Shown here: positions 8,594 through 16,590 of the stretch, one piece after another | Position numbering within the stretch: the first letter of the stretch is position 1 | Layout: each line of letters begins with the position of its first letter | From: CAZJHD01 sp964545855 | GTDB lineage: Bacteria > Planctomycetota > UBA1135 > JACQFD01 | Length of the DNA: 26,823 nt | Direction: 5' to 3' | Assembly (NCBI GenBank): GCA_964545855.1 | Contig: CAZJHD010000059.1 | Span: forward strand, 1-26,823 | Notes under the pieces: generated by a model | The model's input: only the letters and a program-made list of their open reading frames with translations | The model's database searches: none | Told to the model about the DNA's origin: nothing | Translations under genes and position numbers: made by a program

Positions 8594-9373
8594 TCAGTCG
8601 CCTCGCTTCGCCTGCTCCACCAGATTGCGGAAGAGGCGCAGGCCGCCGCCGTCCCCGCGCTCGCGCCAGCGGGTCCACTCCGGGTGGTGGTGGAACTCGA
8701 TGTTGCGCTCGGGGTGCGGCATCAGGCCCAGCACACGGCCGGAGACGTCGCAGAGCCCGGCGATTCCGAGCGCCGATCCGTTCGGATTCTCCGGGTAGGG
8801 CGCCGGATGGCCACCGGCGCGCCGCACGTAGCGGAACGCCACGAGACGCTCCTCCACGAGGCGGAGCAGCGTCGCGTCGTCGCGCGCGAGGAGCTTCCCC
8901 TCGCCGTGGGCCGAGGGCATCTCGATCCGGTCTCCCGCCGGCACGAAGGCGGCGCGGCAGGGGAGCGCTTCCAGCGTCACCCACCTCTCCTCGAAGCGCC
9001 CGGAGTCGTTGTTCGTGAGCGTGACCGTCTGCTCGTCCGCGTCGAATCCCGGCAGGAGGCGCGCCTTCACGAGCACCTGGAAGCCGTTGCAGACGCCCAG
9101 CACGAGCCCGCCCCGGTCGAGGAACGCGCGCAGCGCGTCCGAGAGACGCGCCTCCATCTCGACGGCGAAGATCTTCCCGCTCGCCACGTCGTCGCCATAG
9201 GAGAAGCCGCCGGGGAAGCCGACGACGGAGGCGCGGCCGAAGGGGTCCTTCGACTCGGCGAGCCGCCGCAGCGGCACGAGGTCGACGGCGGCACCGCAGC
9301 GCTCGAAGGCGTGCACCAGCTCGCGGTCGCAGTTGGTGCCCGGCGCGCGCAGGACCGTGACGCGGACGGTCAT
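8594..9373 (-). CDS. purQ: FGAM synthase glutaminase subunit
   Basis: PurQ hydrolyses glutamine and channels ammonia to PurL for the FGAR to FGAM step of purine synthesis. The 259-aa protein is a class I glutamine amidotransferase. It has the family start VLRAPGTNCDRE, the GGFSYGDDV motif, the nucleophile C95 in VLGVCNGFQVL and the His-Glu pair in LMPHPERN. It is about 30 residues longer than the B. subtilis small form, closer to other proteobacterial-type PurQ proteins. Its ATG overlaps the purL stop (ATGA), so the two subunits are probably translated together in a fixed ratio. No key residue is missing. Confidence 0.97.
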   Translation of the reverse strand: MTVRVTVLRAPGTNCDRELVHAFERCGAAVDLVPLRRLAESKDPFGRASVVGFPGGFSYGDDVASGKIFAVEMEARLSDALRAFLDRGGLVLGVCNGFQVLVKARLLPGFDADEQTVTLTNNDSGRFEERWVTLEALPCRAAFVPAGDRIEMPSAHGEGKLLARDDATLLRLVEERLVAFRYVRRAGGHPAPYPENPNGSALGIAGLCDVSGRVLGLMPHPERNIEFHHHPEWTRWRERGDGGGLRLFRNLVEQAKRGD

Positions 9374-12303
9374 CGCGCGCCTCCGGAGCCCGCCGTCGCG
9401 GGTCCCTCGTGGTAGCCCGAGAGGAAGGCCGTGCGCAGGTCCTCGACGGGAACCGAGAAGACCGGCTCCGCGCTTCGAAGCACGCGGAAGCGCCCGTCGC
9501 CCGTGGACCAGCCGATGTCCGCGTGGGGCACGGCGCCGAGGATCTCGGCGAGCCGCGGGAGCGCGGCGGCCTCCACCTCCAGCAGGAACCGCGAGCACGA
9601 TTCGGAGAAGAGGCGCAGATCGAGCCGGTCGGGTGTCCCCGGCGCCAGGGGAACGAGGGACGCGTCGAGAGCGACGCCGAGCCCTCCGGCGAAGGACATC
9701 TCGGCAGCGGCGACGGCGAGGCCTCCCTCCGAGAGGTCGTGGCAGGAGAGGACGAGGCCCGCGCGGATCGCCGCGGCCACTCCGCGCAGCACGGCGCGGC
9801 CGTGCGCCGGATCCACGCGCGGAGCGCGCGGCCCCGGGCCGACCCCGCGCACGAGATGCAGGTGCGAGCCTCCCAGCTCGTCGCGGGTGAGTCCCACGAG
9901 GACGAGGCGGCTGCCGCGCCTCTTCAGGTCCATCGTCACGGCGCGGCCGACGTCCTCTACGATCGACAGGGCCGACACGAGGAACGTCGGCGGGATCGGG
10001 ATCGACTCGCCGCCGACGCGGTATTCGTTGTTGAGGGAGTCCTTCCCCGAGATGAAAGGCGTCCCGTAGGCGATCGCGAGATCGCGCGCCGCCTCCGACG
10101 CGCGCACGAGGGCGCCGAGTCGGTCGGGTCGGTCGCAGTTGCCCCAGCAGTAGTTGTCGAGGATCGCCGTCCGCTCCGGGTCTCCGCCGGCGGCGACGAC
10201 GTTGCGCAGCGCCTCGTCGATCGCGGCCTCGGCGAGGGAGGCCGGGTCGACGGCGCCGTAGCGCGGGTTGAGGCCGGCCGAGAGGGCGAATCCGCGCCGG
10301 CTGCCGTAGATGGGGGCGATCACGGCCGCGTCCATCGGACCGTCGCGGCGCGGGCCGCAGAAGGGCTTCACGACGGAGGTGCCCTGCACCTCGTGGTCGT
10401 ACTGGCGGACGATCCACTCCTTCGACGCGACGTTCGGCGACCGGAGGATCGCGAGCAGGATCTCCCCGAGGGCGCCCTCCTTCGGAGGCGTCGGCTCCTC
10501 GAGCACCGGCGCGCTCCACTCGGCGCGGCGCACGACGCGCGGCACGCCGCCGTGCAGGAACTCCAGGTCGAGGTCGCCCACGGTCTCGCCGGCGAACCGC
10601 AGGCGCAGCCGTCCCGAATCGACGAACGATCCGAGCACCGTGCAGTCCACTTCCTCCTCGGCGCAGATCGCGCGCACGCGATCCACGTTCTCGGGCGCGA
10701 CGGCGAGAACCATCCGCTCCTGCGCCTCGCTGATCCAGATCTCGTCGTAGCGGAGCCCGGCGTACTTGAGCGGGACGCGGTCGAGCTCCACCTCGGCGCC
10801 GCAGGGCTCCGCGAGCTCGCCGATGGCCGACGAGAGACCTCCGGCCCCGCAGTCCGTGACGGAGCGCACGAGACCCTCCTCCGCCGCTCGGAGGATCGAC
10901 TCCACGGCCTTCTTCTCGGTGATGGGGTCGCCGATCTGCACGGCCGTCGCCGACACCACCTGCGACTCCTCGTGGAGCTCGACGGAGGAGAAGGTGGCGC
11001 CGTGGATGCCGTCGCGGCCGGTGCGGCCGCCGATCAGCACGATCGCGTCGCCGGGACGCACCTCCTTCGTGACGCGGCTCCGCGGGAGCAGGCCGACGGT
11101 GCCGCAGAAGACGAGAGGGTTCGCCGTGTAGCCCGGGTCGACGAAGACGCCGCCGCTCACGGTGGGGATGCCCATGCGGTTGCCGTAGTCGCGCACGCCC
11201 GCCACGACGCCCCGCAGCACGCGCCGCGGAGCGAGCGTGCCCTTCGGGAGCCTCTCCACCGGGAGGTCGAGGGGGCCGACGCAGAAGACGTCCGTCGACG
11301 CGACCGGGCGGGCGCCGGTGCCCGTTCCGAGAACGTCGCGGATCACGCCGCCGATCCCCGTGCCGGCGCCTCCGTAGGGCTCGATGGCGGAGGGATGGTT
11401 GTGCGTCTCCACCTTGAAGCAGAGCGCGTTCTCGCCGTCGAAGTCGATGACGCCCGCGTTGTCGACGAACACCGAGAGGCACCACTCCCTCCTCGTCGCT
11501 TCCGTCGCGCGGAAGATCGTCTCGCCGAGGATCGATCCGATCCGTCGCGGCGGCGCGCCGTTCTCGGAGTAGTCGCAGGCGCCCTTGAGCGTCTTGTGCT
11601 TGCAGTGCTCGCTCCACGTCTGCGCGATCGTTTCGATCTCCGCGTCCGTGGGGTCGCGGTCCTGACCTCGGAAGTGGTCGCGCACGCGCTCCATCTCGAG
11701 CCGGGTGAGGGAGAGCGACATGCGGGCGCTGAGCGCGTCGAGCGCCTCGCCCTCGAGGGCGCGCAGCGGAACCACGACGCGCACGAAGGGCGCCTTGGCG
11801 GGCTCGGCGGGGAGGGGGAGCTCCTCGTCGATCACGAGGGTCTCGATCGTCTCGTTCGCGAGCACCTGCCCCGCGGCGGTGCGCAGGTCTCCGGCGTCGA
11901 GGGCGCACTCCACCTCGAAGCTGCGGAAGGTGGCGACCGCCGGCACTTCGATCGCGAGCGTGCGGAGAGCCTGCTGCACGCTCCCCGCCACGGGGTCCAT
12001 CACGCCGGGCTTCCGCAGCACGTCGATCCGGCGGCGCGCCGCGTCGCGCGCGAAGGGCGCCTCGTCGGTGCGCCGGATCCGGTACCGGTCGGAGACGGGA
12101 TCGGCGAGGAGTTCCGCCGCCGCGCGCTCCGCGTCCGGGCGGGGGATCGACCCGTGGAGGAGGAATCCCCGTCGAGCCGTGATCGCTCGCACACGGGTCC
12201 CCGCTTCCTCGAGCGCCGCCCGTGCACCCGCTGCGTCGGGATCGGCGAGCCCAGGGCGGACCTCGACCTCGATCTGCCAGAAGGGGGTGGAGGGAGGACG
12301 CAC
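9370..12303 (-). CDS. purL: FGAM synthase PurL with fused tandem PurS-like domains
   Basis: PurL converts FGAR to FGAM with ATP and ammonia supplied by PurQ. The protein is about 977 aa, between small PurL (about 740) and large PurL (about 1300). The N-terminal 165 residues hold two PurS-like folds: WQIEVEVRPGLADPD to LLADPVSDRYRI, and IDVLRKPGVMDPVAGSV to VLANETIETLVIDEE. The synthase core follows, with TWSEHCKHKTLKG, KVETHNHPSAIEPYGGAGTGIGG, TDCGAGGLSSAIGE, the second-half ISGKDSLNNEY and CHDLSEGGLAVAAAE. There is no C-terminal glutaminase; that role is met by the overlapping purQ. I chose the GTG at 12303 because it begins just before the first PurS strand and lies just after a TAGACT -10-like element (12324-12329). 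An ATG at 12372 would add 23 basic residues and place that element inside the gene. Confidence 0.95.
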   Translation of the reverse strand: MRPPSTPFWQIEVEVRPGLADPDAAGARAALEEAGTRVRAITARRGFLLHGSIPRPDAERAAAELLADPVSDRYRIRRTDEAPFARDAARRRIDVLRKPGVMDPVAGSVQQALRTLAIEVPAVATFRSFEVECALDAGDLRTAAGQVLANETIETLVIDEELPLPAEPAKAPFVRVVVPLRALEGEALDALSARMSLSLTRLEMERVRDHFRGQDRDPTDAEIETIAQTWSEHCKHKTLKGACDYSENGAPPRRIGSILGETIFRATEATRREWCLSVFVDNAGVIDFDGENALCFKVETHNHPSAIEPYGGAGTGIGGVIRDVLGTGTGARPVASTDVFCVGPLDLPVERLPKGTLAPRRVLRGVVAGVRDYGNRMGIPTVSGGVFVDPGYTANPLVFCGTVGLLPRSRVTKEVRPGDAIVLIGGRTGRDGIHGATFSSVELHEESQVVSATAVQIGDPITEKKAVESILRAAEEGLVRSVTDCGAGGLSSAIGELAEPCGAEVELDRVPLKYAGLRYDEIWISEAQERMVLAVAPENVDRVRAICAEEEVDCTVLGSFVDSGRLRLRFAGETVGDLDLEFLHGGVPRVVRRAEWSAPVLEEPTPPKEGALGEILLAILRSPNVASKEWIVRQYDHEVQGTSVVKPFCGPRRDGPMDAAVIAPIYGSRRGFALSAGLNPRYGAVDPASLAEAAIDEALRNVVAAGGDPERTAILDNYCWGNCDRPDRLGALVRASEAARDLAIAYGTPFISGKDSLNNEYRVGGESIPIPPTFLVSALSIVEDVGRAVTMDLKRRGSRLVLVGLTRDELGGSHLHLVRGVGPGPRAPRVDPAHGRAVLRGVAAAIRAGLVLSCHDLSEGGLAVAAAEMSFAGGLGVALDASLVPLAPGTPDRLDLRLFSESCSRFLLEVEAAALPRLAEILGAVPHADIGWSTGDGRFRVLRSAEPVFSVPVEDLRTAFLSGYHEGPATAGSGGAR

Positions 12304-12455
12304 GGGCGTTGCGAAGGGCGAAGAGTCTAGCAACCTCCGTCTTCGTCCCGCGCGGCTCGCCGCGCCCGGCATTCCGTTGCGTCCGCGCTCCGCGTTCGGC
12401 GCGACGTGGAGATCCCGCGGCGAGGGCTCCGAGGCTGCTATGCTCGGCGCGCTCG

Positions 12456-13457
12456 ATGGCCGACGAACCCCATTCCCAACCGTCCGAGAGCTTCGCGCCC
12501 GGGCTCGCCTTCGAACGCCCCATCCTGGAGATGGAGCAGAAGATCGGCGAGCTGGAGAAGCTGGCGGCGTCGACGCGGCTCGACCTGAACGGCGAGATCA
12601 AGCTGCTGAAGGAGCGGCTGCGCCGGACCATCGAGGAGACCTACCGCCAGCTCGCGCCCTGGGAGCGCGTGAACGTGGCGCGCCACGCCGATCGCCCGAT
12701 CACCCAGGACTACATCGCCGGGATGCTGGAGGGATTCTTCGAGCTCCACGGCGACGGCGTCTACGGCGACGACACGGCGATCGTGACCGGCCTCGCGCGC
12801 CTCGAGGGCCGCCCCCTGCTGCTCGTCGCCCATCGCAAGGGAAAGACCACCAAGGAGCGGCTCAACTGCAACTTCGGCTGCGCGCATCCGGAGGGCTACC
12901 GGAAGGCGCTGCGCAAGATGAAGCTCGCCGAGAAGCTGCGCATCCCGATCCTCTGCTTGATCAACACTCCGGGCGCCTACCCAGGGATCGGAGCGGAGGA
13001 GCGCGGCCAGGCGCGCGCCATCGCCGAGAACATCCTCGAGATGTTCTCCCTGCGCACGCCCATCCTGGTGCTCGTGATCGGCGAGGGCGGATCGGGCGGC
13101 GCGCTCGGGATCGGCGTCGGCGACCGCGTCGCCATCCTCCAACACGCCTACTACTCGGTGATCTCCCCGGAGGCCTGCTCCGCGATCCTCTGGCGCAACG
13201 CCGACCGGGCTCCCGACGCCGCGCGCGCCCTGCGCCTCACCTCCGACGACCTGCTGGCGCTCGGCATCGTCGACGATGTGATCCCCGAGCCGCTCGGCGG
13301 CGCCCACCGCGACCCGCCGCAGATGATCGCGACGGTGAAGCAGCGCGTGATCCAGTGGCTCGACGAGCTGTCGGCGGTGCCCGTCGAGGAGCTCCTGGAG
13401 CAGCGCTACCGGAAGTTCCGGCACATCGCGCAGGGAACGCTCCCGCCGCCGGCGTGA
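12456..13457 (+). CDS. accA: Acetyl-CoA carboxylase carboxyltransferase alpha subunit
   Basis: AccA, with AccD, transfers the carboxyl group from biotin to acetyl-CoA, the first committed step of fatty-acid synthesis. The 333-aa protein has the usual N-terminal helical segment (LEMEQKIGELEKLAAS and LLKERLRRTIEETYRQL). The crotonase-fold core follows: HGDGVYGDDTAIVTGLA, the HRKGKTTKERL loop, LINTPGAYPGIGAEERGQ, the oxyanion segment GEGGSGGALGIGVGD and the SVISPEACSAILWR helix. The ATG at 12456 gives the family N-terminus. A TATGCT -10-like hexamer (12439-12444) lies 11 nt before it, so the leader would be very short. It is divergent from purL. Its partner accD is about 9 kb downstream on the same strand. 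Confidence 0.97.
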   Translation: MADEPHSQPSESFAPGLAFERPILEMEQKIGELEKLAASTRLDLNGEIKLLKERLRRTIEETYRQLAPWERVNVARHADRPITQDYIAGMLEGFFELHGDGVYGDDTAIVTGLARLEGRPLLLVAHRKGKTTKERLNCNFGCAHPEGYRKALRKMKLAEKLRIPILCLINTPGAYPGIGAEERGQARAIAENILEMFSLRTPILVLVIGEGGSGGALGIGVGDRVAILQHAYYSVISPEACSAILWRNADRAPDAARALRLTSDDLLALGIVDDVIPEPLGGAHRDPPQMIATVKQRVIQWLDELSAVPVEELLEQRYRKFRHIAQGTLPPPA

Positions 13458-13501
13458 GCGGGGGAAGCCCGGCCCGTCTCCCCGGCGGCACGGCGCGCGC
13501 G

Positions 13502-13507
13502 TAGACT
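13502..13507 (+). promoter_or_regulatory. Possible -10 element of the ECF sigma / anti-sigma cluster
   Basis: TAGACT lies about 30 nt before the first ATG of the sigma gene. The same hexamer occurs before purL on the other strand. No -35 of TTGACA type is visible upstream, so this could be an ECF-type or non-canonical promoter. The call rests on the hexamer and position only. Confidence 0.25.
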
Positions 13508-13537
13508 CGGGGGGAACGTGATGTCGACTCGAGATCG

Positions 13538-14359
13538 ATGAGCACGGGCCCCCACGACCCCCAGGGGCCCGACGCCGCGGCCTCCAACGGCTCGTTCCGG
13601 GGGGCCGTAGGTGCGCCGCATTCGATCGCGAGCCCCATGATCCAACCGACACCCCAGCTCCACCGACGATCCCCGTTGATGGCCGATTCGAGACCGAGCG
13701 ATGGAGCGGGGCAGAAACCGCGCGCGCCGCAGTCGTCGGCGCCGGGTGTCGAGGCCGTCCGATCGGACGCGGAGCTCCTTCGGGCGACTGCGGCGGGAGA
13801 CCGCGACGCGTTCCGGACCCTCGTCGAGCGCTACGAGCGTCGGGCCTTCTTCGCCGCGTACCACCTGCTCGGTGACGAAGAGGAGTCGCGCGACGTCGTG
13901 CAGGAGGCCTTCGTCCGCGTCTACCGCTCGATGGACCGCTTCGACGAGCGGCGCTCCTTCTACACCTGGTTCTATCGGATCGTCACCAACCTCGCGATCG
14001 ACCACCTGCGCCACACGAAGCACTCGCGGCGCCTGGCGAGCGAGCAGATGACGGAGAACGTGGTGGGCGGCTCCACCCCCTCGGCGTCGGCCGAGTCGGA
14101 CGAGACGCGCCGCTTCGTCCGTCGGGTCCTCGACGCCCTTCCCCCCAAGTTCAAGGCCGTGATGGTGCTTCGCGAGCTCCACGGTCTCTCCTGCAAGGAG
14201 ATCGCCACGATCGTCGGATCCACCCACGCGACGATTCGCTGGCGGATGCATCGCGCACGCATCCTCTTCCGGGAGGCGTGGGATCGATTGGGAGCCGGCA
14301 GCGGCTGCGCGAACGAGGAATCGCGCACTGCACCGGAAGCCGGCCCGAAGACGAATTGA
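13538..14359 (+). CDS. ECF RNA polymerase sigma factor (RpoE-like)
   Basis: This sigma factor has regions 2 and 4 only. Region 2 contains FRTLVERYERRAFFAAYHLLGDEEESRDVVQEAFVRVY in two parts and FYTWFYRIVTNLAIDHLR, the polymerase-binding and -10-binding helices. Region 4 contains LPPKFKAVMVLRELHGLSCKEIA and the helix-turn-helix STHATIRWRMHRAR. The WFYRIVTNLAIDHLR segment is typical of RpoE-like factors. The ATG at 13538 gives 273 aa with a Pro/Ser-rich extension. ATGs at 13637 and 13679 (226 aa) are equally possible and closer to usual ECF size. Eight nt separate it from a zinc-finger membrane anti-sigma gene, the classic pairing, so its activity is probably released by an envelope signal. Two PDZ proteins follow in the same direction. 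Confidence 0.93.
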   Translation: MSTGPHDPQGPDAAASNGSFRGAVGAPHSIASPMIQPTPQLHRRSPLMADSRPSDGAGQKPRAPQSSAPGVEAVRSDAELLRATAAGDRDAFRTLVERYERRAFFAAYHLLGDEEESRDVVQEAFVRVYRSMDRFDERRSFYTWFYRIVTNLAIDHLRHTKHSRRLASEQMTENVVGGSTPSASAESDETRRFVRRVLDALPPKFKAVMVLRELHGLSCKEIATIVGSTHATIRWRMHRARILFREAWDRLGAGSGCANEESRTAPEAGPKTN

Positions 14360-14367
14360 GACCATCC

Positions 14368-15060
14368 ATGCACTCGCACCCCCGTTGTCACACCTTTCGC
14401 GAGCGGGTCGACGACCTCGTCGGCCGAGACCTCTCGCCCGAAGACGCGGCGAGACTGATCGCCCATGCCCGCGCGTGCCCCCCGTGCGCGGAGTCGTGGC
14501 GATCGTCGCTCGAGCGCTCGGCCGCGCTGCAGGCGCTCTCTCCCTGGACCCTCGAAGCGTCGGGGGTGACGCCTCCGGAGCCCGGCACGACGGCGGACGC
14601 GGTCTTCGCGCGGCTCGCCGCCGGCGAGGGTTCGCCGGCGCTTCCGTTCTCCCGCCGACTGGCGGCCCACCGCGGTTGGGTGCGGCTCGCCGTCGCGGCC
14701 GCGATCCTCGTCTCTGCCTCGGTCGGATTCGGATCGCTCGGGTCGCCGAGCGTCGGCATGCCGGAAGAGCTTCCGCCGCGGCCCGCCGCCGAGGGTCTCG
14801 CGGCGAGCCCCGCGCCGGTGCGTCCGATGCGTGGTCGCGCCCTCGTGCCGGTCTCCGAGCGAGGCCCGTCCTTCGAGCGGACGCTGGAGGGCGCCGACCC
14901 CGACTTCTACTTGATCCTCCCGGACGCCGGCGTTCCCGGGCGCGCATCGTTCCCCGACGCGAGCGTCGCGAACGGGGGCGGCGCTCCGGCCGGCAGCACG
15001 CTCGGCGCCGACTTCGCCGGGGCCTTCGTCCCGGTGTCGGGCGGATCGCGCCCACACTGA
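14368..15060 (+). CDS. Zinc-finger transmembrane anti-sigma factor
   Basis: This is a 230-aa single-pass membrane protein. Its cytoplasmic N-terminus carries the H-x3-C-x2-C motif of ZAS anti-sigma domains (H33, C37, C40 in HARACPPC) and a nearby CH pair at 7-8. A hydrophobic segment (about 104-124, VRLAVAAAILVSASVGFGSL) crosses the membrane. The remaining 105 residues are Pro/Gly-rich and would lie outside. It should hold the upstream ECF factor inactive until it is cut or altered. No Shine-Dalgarno is clear. The ATG at 14368 is chosen because it lies just before the ZAS helix and 8 nt after the sigma stop. The external tail is the natural place for the downstream PDZ proteins to act, which is inference. 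Confidence 0.85.
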   Translation: MHSHPRCHTFRERVDDLVGRDLSPEDAARLIAHARACPPCAESWRSSLERSAALQALSPWTLEASGVTPPEPGTTADAVFARLAAGEGSPALPFSRRLAAHRGWVRLAVAAAILVSASVGFGSLGSPSVGMPEELPPRPAAEGLAASPAPVRPMRGRALVPVSERGPSFERTLEGADPDFYLILPDAGVPGRASFPDASVANGGGAPAGSTLGADFAGAFVPVSGGSRPH

Positions 15061-15064
15061 GGCG

Positions 15065-15124
15065 TTGTCTCGGACGCACTTGTCTCGGACGCACCTGTCT
15101 CGGACGCGCTCGCCTAGGACCCGC
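15065..15124 (+). repeat. 15-bp tandem repeat, four units (last one degenerate)
   Basis: The unit TTGTCTCGGACGCAC occurs at 15065-15079 and 15080-15094 exactly. A third copy (15095-15109) differs at two positions. A fourth (15110-15124) is degenerate, matching 11 of 15. The array begins 5 nt after the anti-sigma stop and ends before the HtrA-like gene. A 15-bp unit is in frame with translation (Cys-Leu-Gly-Arg-Thr type in one frame), but no gene uses it. It could be a slippage product, a spacer, or a cluster of protein-binding sites. Confidence 0.85.
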
Positions 15125-15241
15125 TGAACCGGCGATCGGGAGCGGCTTTCGAAGACTTGGTTCCTCTCGGTGCGTGCGCACCCCGCCGCGCGCCGAATCC
15201 GTCGACCGTCCGCGCCGCACCGCGGAAGGGTTCTTCACTCG

Positions 15242-16516
15242 ATGATCGTTCTGTCCGTTCTCTTCGCGCTCGTTCCCCAGCAGACGGGCCAGGCTCCCGT
15301 GTCTCCCGGGAGCACGGAGTCGCGCCCAGCGGCGTCGCGGCCCGAGCCGTCGCAGCCCGCCCTGCCAGCGCCGGGCGGGCTCCTCGCGCAGCTCGACGTC
15401 GAGCGGAGCGCCGCCGTCGCGATGCTGCGCCGCGCCTTCGTCTCCGTCGCCGTGGAGCGCGACAGCCGGACGGCTCCCCTCGTCTTCTACTCGGGCACGC
15501 TCATCGACGGACGCGGGCGCGTCGTCGCCCCGGCGCAGGCGGTCGAGGGCGCTCGACTGATCTCCGTGCTGGTGCAGGACGGTCGCCACTTCGTCGCGAC
15601 GCCGGTCCTCTCCGACGCCGAACTCCCCGTGAGCATCCTCCAGCTCGAGGGATCGGACTTCCCGCCCGCGCCGGCCCTCGGCGGCTCGGCCCAGCTCGGC
15701 GTGGGACATTCCGTGGCGCTCATCGCGAACGCGGAGGCCCTCGACGGCACCACGAGCTTCGGGACCGTGAGCGGTGTCGGGCGCAGGGTCGCTCGCTATC
15801 CGCGCATCGATCTCGTGCAGACGACGCTGCCCCTCCATCGCGGATCCATCGGTGGCGCCATCGGCAATGCGCGGGGTGAGGTCGTGGCGGTGCTCGTGGG
15901 AGGAGCCGAGCTCGACGAGAACGAGCCCAGCTTCCGTTTCGAGTCGTTGACGGAGTCGTCGCCGGAGGCGCCCCTTCCACCGGCCGTCAGCGCTTCCGGC
16001 GGCCGGTCGCTCTCGCGGACGGCCCGCGACGTCGAGACGGCCCCGACGGCGCGGAGCGAGCTCCGCGTCGTGCGGATCGAGCAGCCTGCCCGGCTCGAGG
16101 ACGCCGGGATCACTCTCGCGTTCCCCATCGACCGTGCGCGGGCGCTCCTCGAGGCGATCCCGGACTCGATCGTCGCTCCCGGCTCCGAGGGTCTGCGGAG
16201 GCCGGTCCTCGGCGTCGTGCTGAACGAGCGCGTCGACGACGTCGTGCGCGCGCAGCTCCGCCTCCGCGACGGAGGCCTCGTGATCGAGAGCGTCTTCGAA
16301 GGGTCGGCGGCCCAGCGCGCCGGCGTCGAGCGCTTCGACATCCTGCTGCGGATCGACGGCGTGCGTGTGAACCGCAACGAGCAGGTGCACCAGATCCTGC
16401 GCGACGCCGGCTCGAAGACCGCGATCTCGTTGCAAGTGCTGCGCGCCGGAGACGTCGTCGACATCGACGTGTCGCTCGCGCCCGCCACGCGACGCGCGGG
16501 CACGGGCGGCAAGTGA
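15242..16516 (+). CDS. Exported HtrA-like PDZ protein with substituted catalytic triad
   Basis: This protein of about 424 aa has a short hydrophobic N-terminus (IVLSVLFALV), a Pro/Ser linker, a trypsin-like domain of HtrA type (about 65-225) and a C-terminal PDZ domain (about 322-416, with LGVVLNERV and GLVIESVFEGSAAQRAGVERFDILLRIDG). The HtrA fold aligns through SGTLIDGRGRVV, VQTTLPLHRGSIGGAIGN and RGEVVAVLVGG. The residues that should be catalytic are not: the His of TNNHVV aligns with Q99 (APAQAV), the Asp of TDLAVL with P129 or a neighbour, and the Ser of GNSGG with I203 (GSIGGA). It is therefore probably a non-proteolytic binding protein or sensor. A GTG at 15170 would add a basic 24-residue leader and may be the true start. 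It follows a sigma/anti-sigma pair, so an envelope-stress role is inferred. Confidence 0.85.
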   Translation: MIVLSVLFALVPQQTGQAPVSPGSTESRPAASRPEPSQPALPAPGGLLAQLDVERSAAVAMLRRAFVSVAVERDSRTAPLVFYSGTLIDGRGRVVAPAQAVEGARLISVLVQDGRHFVATPVLSDAELPVSILQLEGSDFPPAPALGGSAQLGVGHSVALIANAEALDGTTSFGTVSGVGRRVARYPRIDLVQTTLPLHRGSIGGAIGNARGEVVAVLVGGAELDENEPSFRFESLTESSPEAPLPPAVSASGGRSLSRTARDVETAPTARSELRVVRIEQPARLEDAGITLAFPIDRARALLEAIPDSIVAPGSEGLRRPVLGVVLNERVDDVVRAQLRLRDGGLVIESVFEGSAAQRAGVERFDILLRIDGVRVNRNEQVHQILRDAGSKTAISLQVLRAGDVVDIDVSLAPATRRAGTGGK

Positions 16517-16577
16517 GCCCGTCGCGCGCGACTCCATCAGTCGCGCGCCGTCGACCGTAGGAGCCCCGAATCCCTCC

Positions 16578-16583
16578 AAGAGG
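16578..16583 (+). promoter_or_regulatory. Shine-Dalgarno of the second PDZ gene
   Basis: AAGAGG lies 7 nt before the ATG at 16591. It is one of few clear ribosome sites in the window and fixes the start of the gene, whose N-terminus is a good signal peptide. Confidence 0.6.
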
Positions 16584-16590
16584 TACGACC

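Noticed and set aside
9374..12631. The purQ frame staying open for over 3 kb upstream of purQ
   Set aside because: The upstream part lies over purL in another frame and has no family features; only the last 260 codons are PurQ.
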